NCBI GenBank assembly: GCA_002900555.1
Contig: MUGD01000044.1
Location: 1 to 15,020 of the forward strand
Direction: 5' to 3'
Origin: Thermoplasmata archaeon M9B2D
Lineage (GTDB): Archaea > Thermoplasmatota > E2 > DHVEG-1
Length of the DNA: 15,020 nucleotides
Made by a program: the position numbers and the translations under genes. A model generated the notes under the pieces. That model was not told the origin of the DNA and made no database searches. It worked only from the letters and a program-made list of their open reading frames with translations. The number at the start of each line of letters is the position of its first letter. Positions within the stretch are counted from its first letter, which is position 1. Positions 13,596-15,020 of the stretch are shown here, in pieces.

Positions 13596-14806
13596 ATCAG
13601 GACGTATCTGAGACACCGAATACGAAAAAGAACAGTCGTACAGACGGTCTGCGTCTCCAAAAGGTAAAAACCTTGCAGGATTTAAAGGTTTTTTACCAAG
13701 TTCCGTTTCACCTGTACCAAGACAACCTGTATTGGGTTGCTCCTTTCTGGCGTGAGATCCATGGCTTTTTTAAAAAAAACAACGTGTTTTGGTCCCATGC
13801 GGAAGCAGAGTTGTTCATCCTTTGGGACCATGAGACGGCTGTGGGCCGGATAGCTGCTATCATCGACCATGCGTACTGTGAAACGATGGAAAAACAGATA
13901 GGGTTTTTTGGTTTTTTTGAATGTATCAATGATTATACTGCAGCCTCTGTGCTATTTCAGGCTGCCGAGGACTGGCTTGTCTGTAAAGGGATGCGCATCA
14001 TTCAAGGTCCAATCGATGGTCGTATTGACATGGGGTGTGGTTTTCTGTATGATGGGTTTGATGTTCGACCAACGATTCTTTCTACGTATACACCCGCGTA
14101 CTATATTTCTCATGCAGAGCGGTTTGGTCTACGAAAATCCAGGGATCTGTTCTCATACCATATTGATCTTACCGCACCACTGCCTAAGCACCTGGAAGAA
14201 AAATCGCGACAGTGCATCGTACAGGGAGTGCAGGTTCGCAGGTTCAACCGGCTGCGGAGTAGACGGGAGCTTTCTTGGTGGGTTGATCTGTTTCTGCAGA
14301 CCTTCTCAGGTCATTGGGGGTTTGTGCCGGTATCAAAGGAGGAGGTGCGGACGCGTTTTGGCGTCAAGCAAATCCGCTGGTTTGTCGATTCATCGTTGTT
14401 TTTGGTTGCCGAATGGAACAGGCAGCCGGTCGCATACCTCTGGGCAACACCTGATTATAACCAGGTGTTCCAGAAGATGCATGGGCAGCTAGGCCCATTC
14501 CAGCTACTTCGGTTTTTGCTGACGAAAAAAACCATTAACACAGGGAAGTTACATCTCATCGGTATTAAAGGAGAGTTCCGAAACAAAAACATCGGGTCGT
14601 TGTTGAACTATCAAGTGTTAGTCGAGATGAAGAATCGCGGGTATGTCGGCGCTGAGGTTGGATGGATCGATGAACAGAATACGGCTGCTCATATCACGAT
14701 TGCACTGACCGAAGCACGGTTGTCTAAGAAACACCGAGTGTTTGAGAAGGATCTTGCGGAGAACGTCGCACAAAAAGATGGCAGGAGGGAAAAACCCATT
14801 GACTAA
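13592..14806 (+). CDS. GNAT-like acyltransferase
   Basis: Cytoplasmic enzyme predicted to transfer an acyl group from a CoA donor; acceptor unknown. The 404-residue product matches the pattern of the YghO-like GNAT relatives: FYQVPFHLYQDNLYWVAP (34-51), ELFILWDHETAVGRIAAIID (73-92) as the first core strands, FGFFECINDYTAASVLFQAA (106-125), and MRIIQGPIDGRIDMGCG (134-150). A likely CoA-binding loop is IKGEFRNKNIGSLLNY (325-340). The end HRVFEK (381-386) fits the recurring Y/F-EK of the family. The start is uncertain: TTG at 13592 is the only start codon in frame before the conserved N-terminus, and no clear ribosome-binding site is present. It overlaps the downstream sulfotransferase by eight bases, pointing to one operon and perhaps one pathway acting on the same molecule. 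Confidence 0.8.
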   Translation: MNQDVSETPNTKKNSRTDGLRLQKVKTLQDLKVFYQVPFHLYQDNLYWVAPFWREIHGFFKKNNVFWSHAEAELFILWDHETAVGRIAAIIDHAYCETMEKQIGFFGFFECINDYTAASVLFQAAEDWLVCKGMRIIQGPIDGRIDMGCGFLYDGFDVRPTILSTYTPAYYISHAERFGLRKSRDLFSYHIDLTAPLPKHLEEKSRQCIVQGVQVRRFNRLRSRRELSWWVDLFLQTFSGHWGFVPVSKEEVRTRFGVKQIRWFVDSSLFLVAEWNRQPVAYLWATPDYNQVFQKMHGQLGPFQLLRFLLTKKTINTGKLHLIGIKGEFRNKNIGSLLNYQVLVEMKNRGYVGAEVGWIDEQNTAAHITIALTEARLSKKHRVFEKDLAENVAQKDGRREKPID

Positions 14807-15020
14807 ACAACCAGTGCAGAAACAAAAACAACCAACCCAGCATCCCTTGTTTGGAATATCAACACGACACTGGATTGCTCTTGTGAAACAAAATAAGGGG
14901 ATTGACCAGCGGTTTTTGCATCGAGCATTGTTTATCACCTTGACGTCGCTTTGTACCGCACCAGTGCGAATGGTTTTTAAAATCAAGTACGATAAAAAAA
15001 TCAACCGTCAAAACCTTTCG
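14799..15020 (+). CDS. Probable second sulfotransferase, N-terminal part (runs off window)
   Basis: Only 74 codons are visible. A TTG at 14799 is chosen because GGAGGG (14784-14789) lies at the right distance; an in-frame ATG at 14778 would overlap the GNAT-like gene by 29 bases and lacks such a site. The visible part has a Gln/Lys-rich head, then HPLFGISTRHWIALVKQNKG and IDQRFLHRALFITLTSL followed by TAPVRMVFKIKY. It parallels residues 18-60 of the minus-strand sulfotransferase (a short hydrophobic helix, a QN-x-x-ID-x-x-x-L-x-R step, and a second hydrophobic stretch), where the PAPS loop follows about 25 residues later. The catalytic motifs would lie past the window edge, so the call rests on N-terminal similarity and the operon with the GNAT-like gene. 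Confidence 0.6.
   Translation, partial: MTKQPVQKQKQPTQHPLFGISTRHWIALVKQNKGIDQRFLHRALFITLTSLCTAPVRMVFKIKYDKKINRQNLS

Noticed and set aside
13397..13660. Minus-strand frame of 87 codons
   Set aside because: It overlaps the start of the GNAT-like gene, has no promoter or ribosome-binding site, and mirrors an equally open plus-strand frame.
1..15020. Insertion sequence, integrase or prophage
   Set aside because: No transposase or integrase motif, no terminal inverted repeats with target duplication, and no phage structural genes were seen.

Overview
The window looks archaeal and most resembles the Thermoplasmata/Thermoplasmatota lineage; this is inferred from gene content and no search was run. 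Signs of this are A/T-rich TATA boxes about 25-60 bases before start codons, GGAGG or GGTGAT ribosome-binding sites, an archaeal-type SMC N-terminus, and several secreted NosD-like parallel beta-helix proteins of the surface type common in that lineage. No tRNA, rRNA, CRISPR array or transposase was found.

Layout. Bases 1-857 (minus strand) hold the N-terminal part of chromosome segregation protein SMC, cut by the window edge. Bases 858-1667 hold no convincing conventional gene, but have a TATA box, a long hairpin directly after the predicted transcription start, small reading frames behind a strong ribosome-binding site, and a terminator-like hairpin with a T8 tract. Bases 1668-5036 (plus) encode two secreted beta-helix proteins and an unrecognised membrane-associated protein whose start overlaps the second beta-helix gene. 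Bases 5037-5395 are a structured intergenic stretch with one open basic frame. A two-helix small membrane protein follows (5396-5656), then an ABC-2 exporter pair (5967-7966). The permease of that pair carries an unexpected run of pentapeptide repeats.

Three minus-strand genes follow: a PAPS-dependent sulfotransferase (7989-9113), a beta-helix/PKD surface protein (9138-10727) and a small secreted protein of unknown function (10775-11236). A divergent promoter region (11237-11631) leads to plus-strand genes: a secreted arylsulfotransferase-like beta-propeller (11632-13389), a GNAT-like acyltransferase (13592-14806) and, overlapping it, the start of what looks like a second cytoplasmic sulfotransferase (14799 to the window end).

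The common theme is the cell surface: six proteins have export signals, one exporter is present, and three genes are probably linked to sulfate transfer (two PAPS-type, one ASST-type). A working inference is a surface-decoration neighbourhood; nothing in the sequence proves these genes act together. The most unusual items are the pentapeptide-repeat insert in the ABC permease, the hairpin-led short transcript at about 1070-1474, and two minus-strand terminator hairpins that place the stop codon in or at the edge of their loop.
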